Positions 13,322 through 25,739 of a stretch of DNA of 64,000 nucleotides are shown here, piece after piece; position 1 is the first letter of the stretch; the number at the start of each line of letters is the position of its first letter. The position numbers and the translations under genes are program-made. The DNA is from Austropuccinia psidii. Taxonomy: Eukaryota > Basidiomycota > Pucciniomycetes > Pucciniales > Sphaerophragmiaceae. The notes beneath the pieces were generated by a model. The model did not search any database, had not been told where the DNA came from, and worked only from the letters and a program-made list of their open reading frames with translations. The stretch covers positions 60,071,112 to 60,135,111 of the forward strand of contig JALGQZ010000004.1 in NCBI GenBank assembly GCA_023105745.1, given 5' to 3'.

Positions 13322-13828
13322 AATATTGGAAAAAGGATTGAACCCTAAACTTTGATTTGATACTTTGAAGATAGACTTAGCTTATATTCATAAAACTTCT
13401 TCAAGCTTCAACTTATTTCTTCATAAAGTGAGGCATCATTCAAATCAAAGCATCAATGATGCCTTTAAATATGCTAATAAAATATGGGACAAAAGTCATA
13501 GAAACCCCAGATTCTAACTAAGGGACTTGATACTAGTTTCAACCTTCGAATTTGATAATATTAAAGGACCAAATAAATTGAAAGATTCCTTTCCAGGACC
13601 CTTTATCATTAACTCCCTTCATGAGACAAATGCAGTACAAGTGGAGCTGTCAGGAGAACTGTAAAATAAACATCTGTATTTCCCTGTTAGTTTAGTAAAG
13701 CATTATACTTCAAGCTATAAGGAATTATTTCATTTAACAAATGAAACACCCTGAGAAGTACCACCACTTGATCAAAGTGGAAAGAAAACGTTTCTGGAAG
13801 TCTTGAAATAAAGATGAATTAGGGGAAA

Positions 13829-14475
13829 AAAGATGTGTAAAGGTATTTTTTTATTGATTAAAGCTAGAAGTCATTAAATTAAGATTGAGTTATAAAATAC
13901 GCTTATGCCTATCAGTGGTCTCATATGTTTTGTGAGAATTTCATATACCAAACAGTTACATCATATGAGTATTTCCCACGATAGAATAAACTAATTTAAT
14001 GCTATAGTATTGGGCTCATTGTTTCATTTCAATACTTTACACATAAAATATATTGAGTTTACAAAACAAATGCAGATTAGAAAACAAGAAGATAATGATA
14101 GCTCTTCTGATTTATCAGTTCATCTACTTACTAAATTGGCCAACAAAAATTCTCAAAACCAACCATAATTGATTAGAAACTATACTAATATTGATATTTC
14201 TCAATAATTCCTCTTTCTCAAGACTAATACAAGAACTCACATTTTTCCTTTGAAGTAAGAGTTTTCATTGAACCAAATAAGGCTCTTATTTCCATTATTG
14301 ATTTCATACCTTTTTCCATAATTTCTGATAAGGAACTTATTAAAGGGAGTAATTTATCAACAGCGTTATTCAAAGAGGAAAATATGCATTACAAGTGGCT
14401 ATCAATAATGAGCTTATTTCCTGTTTAATGTATCCTTTTGGATGATATAAACTGATTAAAAAGGATTAAAGTATT
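13829..14475. other. AT-rich stretch, no recognised feature
   Basis: This lies between the truncated end of the element I pol and a family B LTR in the same orientation. In intact element B only about 140 bases separate the pol stop from the LTR, so this stretch is either an unrelated insertion or a rearranged junction. I see no coding sequence and no terminal repeats. Confidence 0.45.
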
Positions 14476-16590
14476 TTTGAGCCTGTGAGATATGTATGAA
14501 ATACCCATAAGTCCACAAAGAGCTTTTTATACAGTTGATTTAGTCTTAAACAGACTTATCAATTGAGTTTTAAAAAAATAACAAAAATAAGGCTAACTTA
14601 TTTTTGATAGACAAACTTATAATTATTATTTCATTTTTGGATTCTACACCAAAAATAACCTAGGATAGGCCCATAGAGTGTTATATCCAGAAATGGCTAT
14701 TTCTTTTGTTATTAGCGGATTCAACAATTTCACAGTACAACTGCAATTTTTTTTTCAATTGTTAAATTTAAGCTTTAATAAGCTTATATTTGAGTTTGCA
14801 TAAGGTTTATGCAACCTTACCAAACTTTTAGTTAAAATTGAGGTGTGGTGTATATTTACTTAATTGGCTAAGGATTTGCCATAAAAGATGTCAATCCTGC
14901 ATGAGCTCAATTTAAAAGGGCTTAAGGCAATATTATGGCTTTAAATAAATAAAAGGGCAAAATCCATGCAAAAAGGCAGGACAAAGAAAATAACCAAAGA
15001 GAGCCAGTGTACCCAGCTTTTGGGATCTTCAAGGACTCTATTAAAGTTTTCCACTTTTATTGGAGGATTTTCAAACCTATTTAAACTTGAAGAGTAGACT
15101 TTGATCACAAATTGAAGTTTAAACTGGTTTTATCCCAATTAGGAAAAGAATTTCAATCTTCCAAAGGGTAAAGCGTAATAGGAAAGCTTTTAATCAAGTT
15201 TTTGAGAACTATCAAAGTTTTATTAAGCTTGAACTTTAAAGCTATAATTATTGAAAACTTATCAAAAGTTAAGGTTTGGTGTGTATTAATATTTTACATG
15301 GAAAAATTACAATAACTTCAAAAATTCACTGAAAATCAAATCCTATATAGATTTTATTGAACATTTGACACAGCTTAAAGTTCAATGTTATCTGTGTATT
15401 AATTGAATTTCAAGTTTACTTTTTAAGCAGGATCAATTGGTAATGAGCCATTAAATCCCCCTTTTCAACTATACTCAAAGAGAACTAACATTTTGTTAAA
15501 AATGAACCAAAAATTCAGTTCAAGAGATTTCTGGTTGAAAATTTATTTTTAAGGTTTTCATGTGATGAACTGCAATATAAATAAACGTATTTCTATTTAA
15601 ACTTAAAATAATTAAACCAAAAGACAATTAAAGCTACTTGGAGTTAGGAATGACACTGGTAACTTCGAATTGGAATTAAAAATAATTTACCTTAAGTTAA
15701 GAGCATCATTTTTATGCATGGTTTTCAGTTTTGACCTGAGAAAATGTCTATTTCAATTATGAATCATGAGAGCTTCTCTGCAGGAATAAAAAGAGGCTTT
15801 AAATCACTGTTTTTTCAAATAAACAATTTTGATTCCAATCAATTATACATTTTAAACAAGTAATATTTTATTCAATATAAAATCTTATACTTTAAAATTT
15901 ACTTATAAGATATTTTACTATTTAAGAACTATAAATAAATACTTGAAATCATAGAATTTGGATTATCTTGTTGTAATCACCAATAGTAGATTCTATTATA
16001 TAAAATCATTCTCTTCAAATATCTTGTAAATCCACAGCTTTGTTTGTAAACTCTTAAATATTATTTTATCATAAGAAAGCTGTTTTTATCGTTTAAAATA
16101 TTGATTTTTGAGGTGTTTTCAACTTATAAACATTATTTAATACTATAACCGTTGTTGTTTGACTTATTGTATTAAATATATATTCTAACCAATTTTTATT
16201 CAAATTTCTATATCCTTTTTATGTAGTATTGGTTTGTTTATATAGAATTTTTCTATAGAAATTATATCTCAACAGTGTGTGTGATATTTCTTTCATAAAT
16301 AATATTTATATTCTTCACATATAATTGTCTCATTAAGAGCTTTATACATGCTTATTATTATAGCTGTCAGTGACTATAATAATAATAGAATAATTATAAT
16401 TTAGTATACTTATTAATATTTTTTATTATTAGATTATTTAAGAAACATTAGTTTGTTTTATATAATTTTTTGAATAATTCTATTGATTTATGGTTAAAAT
16501 ATTTGATTATATTGTAATCTATACTGAGGCCGCTCATAGTACTCTTGATATTTGATTCTATTATCCAGAGTTTCATAGAAAAACCTTACA
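14476..16590 (+). mobile_element. Degenerate LTR of family B
   Basis: The left end TTTGAGCCTGTGAG and right end AAAAACCTTACA match the ends of the element B LTRs read on the other strand, with point changes. Length is 2115 bases against 2155 for the 5' LTR of B. The flanking five bases (GTATT, ATAGG) do not match, so either the target duplication has decayed or one flank was lost. It lies in the same orientation as the fossil pol upstream and could be its 3' LTR. Confidence 0.75.
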
Positions 16591-17442
16591 ATAGGACAAG
16601 TAATTACAAAGTTATTCCAGCTCAAAACAAGAGCTTAGCATAAAGCTGATTCTGGACCTCTCATCTGAGATCAAGAGAAAGAGGAAGAAACCCAGAAAAT
16701 GGGTGTTTGATTGTAGCTCCCAGTCAGGGCTATGCAATGGTACTAGTCAAATGAAGCTAGAATAAAAAATACAGAGGTTATAGCCAAATATAAGCCAAAT
16801 AAGGGTGAAAAAATATTCCACTCTCACCTAGCTTCTACAAATTTGATGTGAGATACCCAAAGTGGTGTAATTTTAAAAATAGAAGAATGTGAGCTTTCTA
16901 ATAGTACTAACCATATTTTTGTACCACCTCTAGTAAATATTTTATTAAAGATAGTAACTTCATACAGGTTGTATCAGAAAACCAAATTCCAATAATGGAA
17001 TTTGAAGCCTGTATAGATTTTCCATCTTTGATGCTATGCATACCAGCCTAGTAAACACTGTATAGAACTCATAAAGGGCTACAAAATGAACCACTTTTGA
17101 GCCCTCCATCTTCAAACGTGACAATGTTATGGCAGTTTTAAGGTCAAAATACCACCATATTGGGTAAAACCCAATGCTGTGGGATACTATTGCATAATTA
17201 TTCATATGAGGTGTAAAAATGAAGAAATGCTTCTTTATACTTTGATACCTCAGAGGATGCAGTACTTTCTACAGTTAGTCAATTGGTAATCACTGCACCC
17301 AGGGATTCCAGCAGCATTCACCACCACTAAGTTTAGTAAAGTATTTTAATTTTTAACCAAAATCTTCATTATAAACTCTCTTCTCTGTGTCACACTAAGA
17401 ATTCTATTATTGTAATTGCTATAATATAGAGTCATACTGAAA
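16591..17442 (+). mobile_element. Degenerate partial LTR of family F
   Basis: It aligns with the right two thirds of the F LTR at 49183-50605, including the segments around GGACAAG, CAGGGCTAT, and the GCACCCAGGG and CACCACTA stretch. It ends GAGTCATACTGAAA where intact copies end CTCATCCTGACA. The 5' third is absent; a family B LTR adjoins at that point. Divergence is clearly greater than in the other F copies, so it is old. Confidence 0.75.
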
Positions 17443-19923
17443 GTAAATGTCTATACCATACATCCTCCAGTAGTCTGTTCCCAATAGGAACTCCTAGATG
17501 TGGGAATTTTCAAGCACTACTAACTCTGGATTGAGTATGATGTTTCCTTTTTTATTCACCCTTGAAATTTGTTTCTTAGATAGATAAGAGATTATTTTCC
17601 CATCTGAGTAAATGATCTTCCAAGTATTTCGTGGCCTCCATTGAGTAGTGTGCCCCATTAGTAGCTATAAATGGACTTTGAGAATTGTAAATACACACTG
17701 TGATTTTGTGGATGTGCCATGCATATAAGAAATATCTTTGTTAGGTGTCACTAATAATGTCTTTGTAAGTTGAGTGGGCGTCTAAAGGCTCTTAGTAAGG
17801 GTCTCCTGTGGTAGACCTGCTTTGAAATTTATGTACTAATTGTTTATCTGGGTTTCCTATTGGTAATCCATCAGATGTTCTTCCATTTGTTCACATTCAC
17901 CCTCAGAGTCTTCCTTGATGGAATTCCTCATACTATCAGATTCAGAGCCCTCTGTATGAGGTTATACCCCTAGGACTTTATCAATGGCAGAGATTTTCTT
18001 CTTGGTCTTGGTACATTTATTGGGGTAGTGGTCTGGAGATCCAAATTGGTGACATGAATTACTCTTCTAGGTGCTTCTGGAATCTTGTCCTTTGGTTTAT
18101 CTTTAACTTCACATTTGAAAGTTTGCTTTTTTTGAAGTTACTAATCTTGTAAGAGTAGTATTTCCCAATTTTTTCCTTTTCCTTAGATCTTGCAAGGTAT
18201 TGGAAATATCATCAAGAGTATAGCCCTTATTTCATCTGCATTTTACTGAATTCTCTAGCTCCTGGTATTTTTTTCAGGCCTTTATGATTCCTCATCTGAG
18301 AGCTCATGTGAGGGTCAATAGCTTCAAATCTTTTATACTGTTTGAAACACATTTAATATGAATATTTATTCAATGTGTATTTGGGATTTTAATATTAAAT
18401 GGTCTTTTGCCATATTCATGTACCATTTCTCTACTTATGGATTATTTAACTCCTCCACCCTTGATTTCTTTCATTTCAGAGTACCATATACTAGCATGGC
18501 CTCTTAAATCTGTATTTGGTCTAGCCGTGATCCAGTACTATGGTATACTTGTAAAATAAGTTAAGAGTTCATGAATATAATCAATGAGCTCCATGTTATA
18601 ATATTCCCCTACACAGGAGAACTTTGGCCAGCTTGTGGCCTCTGGAGGTTTTTTCAATTTTCTCTATCCTGAGTAAGCCATTTTGTCTCCATCTTGGTAC
18701 TGTGATAGTAGATCTCTGCCCATTCCCCCATTGAGAACTTCGTTTAGTGTCTTCCTGTTCAAATTGTGTAGGTAAATATTTCTTCTCATAACCCCTTTCC
18801 TGTCAGTGTATTTTTTTGGAAGACATTGAAGAGTTTTTTAATATCTTGATCTAGATATTTTACTTGTTTTTGGACACATCTGATGTCTCTTTTTGAGTGA
18901 TGATTTTTCTATTAGAATTTGTTTAGTCTTTTGTTGTTTTCCTCTGAGGTCTAATTAGGCTATTATAATCCTCTTATGTGTGGATAGTTTTAGTTTGCAA
19001 GGTATTTAATTCTTGTGATCTGGTAATATACTCTTGGAGTTCATCGAACTATTTATGAGTGTATTTCAAAAAATAGTAAATTTGTATCCATAGAGTATTA
19101 CTACTTATGGTATTCTCAGGGGTTAAAAAATTGTCTTCATTCTGAGTGGGAATTTCATTTCTAATTTTAGTGCAAATACCTCTATAGGAAGTATATACAG
19201 ATATACATTTTTTTGTCTACTTCCTTAACTAAGTGCAACAAATTCTGGATCATTGGGTCTGATTATTGCTGCCTCTGATTTAAAGGAGTCCTCTTATTTG
19301 CCTTTTTATTTGCCTTCTACTGGAAAATTCCTGGTATTGTAAAGAATGGTGACTCTTGGAAATTATTTGTAACATTATGAGTGGTTTGAAGCCATGGGGG
19401 AATTGGTTTTATTTACCACTCATTTTGAGCCTAAATGAATCATACTATTTTCTCTCTGGTTCCATTTCTCTTCTATACCCTGGATAGTGGATTTATTCTC
19501 CCTGATTTTGGCTTCCCCTTCCTCAAATATATTGTAATTCCTGTTGGGAGTACACTCTTTGGTGATTTCCATAAGATATTTGAAGTATATTTAGTTGAGA
19601 CAAATATGCTGGAAGCCTGCTCCAATTTCTGCCCAGTGTAATTCTATGTTGAACCATTTTTTTCCATTCTCCATTGGAACAGGTCTTTGAGGAGTTGGTG
19701 GAGCTGAAGAAGTTGGTCCATGTCTGTGAAGTCCTCTGTTTTGAGGTGAATAGGAGAATGTGCATGATTTCCCTGAGTAACTTTTCATTCACCATTGTGT
19801 CAAAACATTGGTGTTCTGGGTGTTTCCTTTGGACTCCAAAGTCTCTGAGATGTGAAGGAAACACAATAACAGTAGTGGCATGCAGTAAATAACTTTATGT
19901 TAAAGGGTATTCAACTTTGACTG
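17443..19923 (-). pseudogene. Decayed gag-protease of an A-like retroelement, element J
   Basis: Read on the minus strand, this follows the internal region of element A in the same order but with no long open frame. Near 18000-18060 the zinc knuckle is readable as CHQFGSPDHYPNKC, with the second Cys changed to Phe. Near 18590 there is a match to the start of the Gag core of A. The open frame at 19523-19864 resembles the N-terminal Gag region of A near 60600-60860. The element is interrupted at 19923 by a solo LTR. It is an old relative of element A and shows that this Gag-protease type has been present for long. No reverse transcriptase or integrase is seen. Confidence 0.65.
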
Positions 19924-21713
19924 TGTGAGCCTTAGAGGTATTTTTATATACCCAAAAGACCACAAATAATAAAAAACTATACAATTATGAATGAAATCAG
20001 TTTATTTTTATTTTTTCAATAAGAATATCAAAATCTAAATATGAGATTGATGTAAAAAATTAAAATTTTGATTATAATTTAAAATAAAAATTACTTGAAA
20101 ATTTAAAATTGTGAAAACAGATTTTTACTTGGAAAAATTGAGTAAAAATAAGTTTTCAACAAAAATACTAAAATCAGAATATTTTTTAAAAAAAGTTAAA
20201 TAATATTTATTATAACTTTTCATAAAAGAAATAAACACATGAAATTATTCCACCATTGGACTCCTCATAAAAAATAAGGTAGGGTCACCTCTTGGTGAAA
20301 TTTCTGTAACTCAACTCTAAATAAGCTTAAATTAAGTTTTTAGTATTTTCTGTAAAGAAGTTGAAAATACTCAAGAACTTGATTTAATTCATGTCACATG
20401 TGGTATTAACCATCAATTCTTGTGTTAAAATTGAGGTGTTGTGTGTAGTCTAGAAGCTATGAGGAATTGAAGTATTTTCAATTGAAATGTCAAAATGTGC
20501 CCATGTATTACATAAGTGAACTTTAATTTACATATGAGTTATCAATTATTACAGTTGTGTACTGTAAAAACTCACTTGAATTACATATGTAAATTACAAT
20601 TATAATACATGATAAGTTATTAAAGAAAAAATAAATTGGAAAGATTGATTCTGGGGGAAAAAGGAATCTTGGCTCTAAGGGGGAGTCAGACCCGCAAATT
20701 CCTTTCTGACAGGCGTGAGATGTCAAAATCCACACAAAAGTTCATCACTTTTGGCCTGCAATTGAGCCACAGGGTCTGTGTCTCAATTGAGGATGAGGTT
20801 TTGATACCAACCAGGGAGGTTTTAACTGTTGCAAAAAAGGTAAGGCTAACCTTAAGTTGAAACAGTTTCAACTGGCTTCCACATCTATTACACACATTCT
20901 GACATGTTTTGGAGGCTTTAAGCCAGGTATTACTATGGTAATGGCTGATTTGAGGGTCCAAAATGGCTAAAACCAGCCCTTTTTTGGTCTAAACCAGGGT
21001 TCAATAATACCATAATTGGATTTTATGTTTTCAGAGTATTTTCCATGACTGCAAAGAGTAAGTTTTACTTTTGGAGTAAGAAAATTGGTGGATATAAAAG
21101 AATGTCTTCTTTGCTCCACTTTTCTCCTCATGTTAGAATATTTTCCTTTTATAATTAGTTTAAAAACTGTTTAACCAATCAATAAGATATTTCAGCCACC
21201 CTTTCATATCATTTGAATCCTTTTACCCACATAAAAAAATCCCTATAATCATTGTTTGTAACTCGTAGAATCATCATTACCCTTGAACCACCCCATAAAT
21301 GAATTAAAGCATCTTTCATCACTGTTAACTTTGTGACTTTGCTGGCAAATTCACTCTGGTCACTTTGAAGAATGTTTTCTCTTTAATGATATATTTAAAT
21401 ACTTTGTTCTTATATTAATTGTCTGAATTCCTTTGCTCAATTAACTCCAATTCAAATTGCTCTTGAAGAAATTTCTTTTGTAGCCTTAAATATCTCTTGT
21501 AGAGTGTTTTGGTATAGATTATTATTGTTGGTAAAACAATAGATCTTTATAATATTACTTTTTATACTTTTAAAGTTAAAAGAAATAAATTTGGAATGTT
21601 TGCTTTTGAAAGTCTTGATTCTTAACATTTTTAATCATATTTTTCCTTATACAAATTTTGAGGCCAGGGAAATTAATTGATTTTTAATCACAGTTTCATA
21701 TACACACCTTACA
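19924..21713 (+). mobile_element. Diverged solo LTR related to family C
   Basis: It starts TGTGAGCCTTAGAGG and ends CACACCTTACA, the end pattern of families B, C and D. The flanks are GACTG (19919-19923) and GATTG (21714-21718), a 5-base duplication with one later change. Length is 1790 bases. Its body differs clearly from the other C copies. It lies inside the remains of element J. Confidence 0.8.
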
Positions 21714-21718
21714 GATTG

Positions 21719-22641
21719 TGCTCTGTAAAATATTTTGTCTTACTGGTTTTTGTAACTTCCCTTTAGAAGCTATAACAGTGTTAAGAATTGTTCTTCCCCT
21801 TGAAAATTGCCAAAGCTTGTATACCTTGGACTGATGCATAACTATGTGGTTTTCTGAATCTCTGTGTGGCAATTTTCGTCCACTTCATGGCTTTTATGAG
21901 AATTTAACAGTTCTTCTTGCCTTTTAACTTATAAATGTTATCTGTGTTAGATAGTGTCACTTATGGATTCCTCTGTGACTGGGGTTCAAGTGGTATTGAA
22001 CTTTATTCCATTGAAAGATTAAATGATGGCTCAATTTCAGTTTATGACTTTTTGTAGTATTTTTCCATGTCAATAATGGCCTCTAATAGGAATATATTGT
22101 CATTATATGTGTATATGATGACAAGAAAGATTAAATTTATTAGCTATTTACATCAAAGTATTACAGAATTTGATATTTGGCTTACTGTGGCTACTACAGA
22201 TCTTAAAAATTATTTTGTTATTAGCAAAATGAATCTTGCAAAGTGGGTTCAATTTAAAAAAACCCAATTATCAAGTTATGAAACCATTCTTTATGAAACT
22301 TCTATTTTCAGTACAGAGGTTATTTTTATGATTAAAAAATGATTTAAGTGGGTTTTAAATTTTGAAAAAAAAAAATATTTCCAATTTAATACTTCTGGTA
22401 ACTAAATATAAATGATTATTCCATGTCAAAAAATGATAAAATACCAATGAAATGTGATTATATACCACTGAAAAAACAGTAATATATGATATGTAAGATA
22501 TCTGTTTTTTAATAGGAACTATAATATACTTATTTTCATGTAAAATATTGAAAATGGAAAGAAGAAAGGAAAATAACTCACTTTATTTCTGAAGTGACTT
22601 AATTAAAATATTGTCTTTTAAGGATTGTTTATGTAAGCTCT
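21719..22641. other. Probable 5' leader remains of element J
   Basis: This stretch lies between the solo LTR and an inverted F LTR fragment. By position it would be the untranslated leader of minus-strand element J, as 60983-62530 is for element A. The only open frame of note (22067-22342, plus strand) has no recognisable domain. I see no primer-binding site next to the LTR at 22642. Confidence 0.35.
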
Positions 22642-23245
22642 TGTCAGGATGACTCTATGTAGAAGCTATTTACAGCTATTGATACAAGTATTAAATGTAG
22701 AATAAGGTTTGTAATGAATGATAAAGGGCTTTGATATAGCATTATAGTAATGGTGAATTCTTCTGAAAGCCCTGGGTGCAGAAATTATCAATTGAGTAGC
22801 AATAATAAAGATCATTATTATATGTGATTATTTTCCAAGATTATACTTTTTGGTAAGAATTTTACAATGTAAAAATTCAAGATTACAAAGGTATTTTTTT
22901 CTTTTGATCCAGAGGAAGGTGTGGAGGGGCATCTACTCCTTGGCACATAGAAGAAGTGTATATTTATTACCCAAGAAGGGGGGCTTGTGGTTCTCACAGC
23001 CCTGCACATCCTGTATTTAGCTCAGATGTGAAGCCACATCTGGTCTCTTCCTCCTAATACTGGGTGAAAGTCTTATCAGAAAGCCTCACAGATGTGTTCT
23101 GACAGATCAGACATGTAGAATTATGTACAGAAAGTGTCTGAAGACCCCATATTATTCATAATATGTGTTCTTGAAGTAAAAACCAGCTTTGTTTTGGCTT
23201 CAAAACCTTCAATTCAATAGTATGGGAAATTATCCCACAGTACAG
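22642..23245 (-). mobile_element. Partial F-family LTR, reverse orientation
   Basis: It begins TGTCAGGATGACTCTATG, the reverse complement of the right end of the F LTR, and stays alignable through CCCTGGGTGCAG, CACATCTG and GACCCCAT to about 23245, where the match stops. About half of the LTR is present. It could be the 5' LTR of element J. Confidence 0.65.
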
Positions 23246-23711
23246 GGATTAAAAGAGTAGAAGAACTGAAGGTTTTTATTAAAAAAATAACACTTGAGAA
23301 CTATGGTAAGAGTATAAATACCTGAAGGTGAACAGAATATAATAAAAAGATCAATACAGCTTATAACTACAATGAAACTAGAATTCAAAACTAAGACAGA
23401 AGCATAATACAAATATCAACAAAAGAGTATTTTACAGGTTCTAGATAGTAGCATACCTCCGATCTCAAGACTCCTTGAGTTTATGTAGATAACAAGTAGC
23501 TACTAATAAGTGCTTTTGCTAGTCTAGCAAAGAGAATGTGATTAATTTACTACTGTGTGATCTTGATGAGTTGTTAGTGGTTTAACATACCACTACTTGG
23601 TTTTAAGAGTAGGTTAGTGAATGAAAGAGTGTAAAACACTCAATTTTATCACTCTTAGATTGGGTGTGAGGTGGATGCAAGAAATGATAAAATGAAACAG
23701 CACTGAGGTTT
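23246..23711. other. No recognised feature
   Basis: These 466 bases separate a truncated F LTR from the 3' LTR of element H. I see no coding sequence, LTR end or terminal repeat. Confidence 0.5.
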
Positions 23712-25601
23712 TGTAAGGTGTATCTATTAAACTGTTGATAATATTACTATTAATCAATAGTACTATGACTGTTCTTATGAAATATAATAATAAAAATTAT
23801 TATAATCACAATTAATTAATTAATTAATTAATTCTTTTACTTTTTATACACTACTAGTTATTATAACAGTAAGCAGTAATTGTCTAAAAGAAGTATTTAA
23901 TAATAAAACTCCTTTATTAAAATAATAAAATTCTTTCAATATCTAATTATCTTTTGAAAGAGTAATTATAAGTATAACTCTTGAAGAAAGATATTACTAG
24001 AGAAAGTGTTTTAAGAATTAATAATAAATCACTTCCTAATAATCCAATGAACCTTAGAAAGAGATTGGTAGAGAGATTTGACATAGAATTGTGGATTTAA
24101 AGGATCAAAATTAATTTATAACAACATTACATCAATGTATATTTGATTTCTGTGATTTCACGTCTTTCTGATTAATTCTGAAAGAATTAAAACACTTAAG
24201 AAAAGTTTTAACTAATACTTACTTGTTGGAAGCAAAGACATAATTGGATAATAAGATGAATTTGGAAAAAACAGCAAGAGGAGGCCTCTTTTAAGTCAGA
24301 GACAACTCACAGAGGCATTCCATGGAGCAAACTGAAAAAAAAAGTGAGTTAGAAAACAATAATACTTTTTGGATTAATTATTGCATCATCTGTTGTCATG
24401 AAAGATTATCATAATTACTTCATTGATGCTTTTACATGAATACCAACCCAAATATGATCAAGAATAAAAGGATTAAAAACTTTGAATCTTCTTTTATTTC
24501 AAAAGAAGAATCAATTTCTGAAGGTTATCAATGTTATTCAAAGTTTCATCACAGGTTGTGTTTTCTGTGAATTTTTGAAGATTCAGTATTTCACCTGGAA
24601 TTATCAAAAATGGACTGTAGGTAACACTTTCAATTTTGCTTATAAAACTATATTTTTTGGTTTCTTCATGGATTATAATTTTCTCCATTGGTCCTGAAAG
24701 TTTTAGAAAGATTAATTAGGAATTGTATTTTTAATGAATTTTTGAAGGTTTTACCTCATTTCTACATAGAATTGCAAATAACATTATATGGCAGGTTGCT
24801 ATGGATAAATCAATGGATACTAATACAAAAAGGGTTTTAATTACTCCTTTGGGGCTTATCCATGAAAAATAATTAAGAATCGACATGGCTACCAGAGTCT
24901 AAGCTGCTCTTTACCTCTCTGTCACATCAAAATAGTAGCTTATTTGCAATTTTCTTATGATTTAATGAGATTTTAACTTGGTAACTAGGTTCCCAAAAGA
25001 TTTTAGCATACTAATTGGGCCACGATAAGCCACGGATCCAAGCTTTAGAGCTATCCATGCCTCAGAGACCTCAGAAGCTGGGTACCCTGGCTCTCTTTGA
25101 TGTCTTTTGTCCCCCTTACCTATTTTAATGTCAAAAATAGAAATCCAGGCTTCAAGGCTGATATCCACTATGGGTTTATCAGAACTGTATGTATGAATAC
25201 CATAATATTAAGTGCCACAAGCATGCATAACACTATCCTTAGTGTATATGAAACATGGGATTTCTCACATTCCCATTATTTTGGCGTGAAATTGTGAAAA
25301 ACAAATATTTTCATAATTCTTTTATGTGGTATTGAAGTATTTTCCATATTACCACCTCTTAGAGCTAATTTAAGCCTATTCATGCTATTGAGTTACCCTA
25401 GGTGAAATTTGGTGTAGAATCCAAATCTGGCCTTGAATACATGGATTTACTTACTCACAAAAAAGGTATTCATCTTTTCTGAAATACAAAATGATGAATT
25501 TTGAATATATGCATGACCTATGTGTTATGCATAGTTCAGAATTTCTTTTGAAAGATAGTTGTGGCCTATTTGGTTTTGTAAAATATACCTCAAGGCTCAC
25601 A
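23712..25601 (-). mobile_element. 3' LTR of element H (family C)
   Basis: It starts TGTAAGGTGTATC and ends AAGGCTCACA, and resembles the family C solo LTRs. On its right a purine-rich tract (minus strand) and then the integrase of element H follow, so in the minus-strand element this is the 3' LTR. The partner 5' LTR must lie beyond the right end of the window, because the gag of H is cut at 56569 by element A. Confidence 0.85.
23811..23833. repeat. Short (AATT)n tract
   Basis: About six tandem AATT units inside the 3' LTR of element H, absent at the same length from the other C-family copies. Confidence 0.8.
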
Positions 25602-25619
25602 TTCCCTCCCACAAAAAAA
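25602..25619 (-). promoter_or_regulatory. Polypurine tract of element H
   Basis: On the minus strand a run of T is followed by GTGGGAGGGAA immediately before the TGTGAGCC start of the 3' LTR. This is the expected place and composition of the plus-strand primer of reverse transcription. Confidence 0.75.
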
Positions 25620-25739
25620 TAAAATTGTATTAAAATTTTATTAATGATATCAAGAAGAGAAAGGCCCCAAATGGGGTTAATGTCCACTGTCCAACCTCTT
25701 TACATTACTCAGATCAAGTAATTTAGGGAGCATCCATAG

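Larger units (their letters stand above)
9440..13828 (+). pseudogene. Fossil Ty3/Gypsy pol (RT, RNase H, integrase), element I
   Basis: The translation in several broken frames follows the Pol of elements B and H. The start of the reverse transcriptase (EVEVTTPVIITW) lies at about 9455-9493 and continues after an insertion, at 10977. The RT core holds GIYEYLRMPFGI near 11190 and the active-site loop as YIDE instead of YIDD near 11300. The RNase H region runs over 11460-12100. The integrase runs from about 12500 to 13760; its first catalytic Asp is kept (IVDRD) and its Glu is kept (QLAERMIQ), but the second site reads ISHRAPKF instead of ISDRDPKF. The integrase is cut by a MITE at 13108-13321. 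The pol ends abruptly near 13828 where the chromodomain should begin. Frameshifts and stops are many, so it is inactive. The first part of pol and the gag are not recognisable upstream. Confidence 0.85.
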
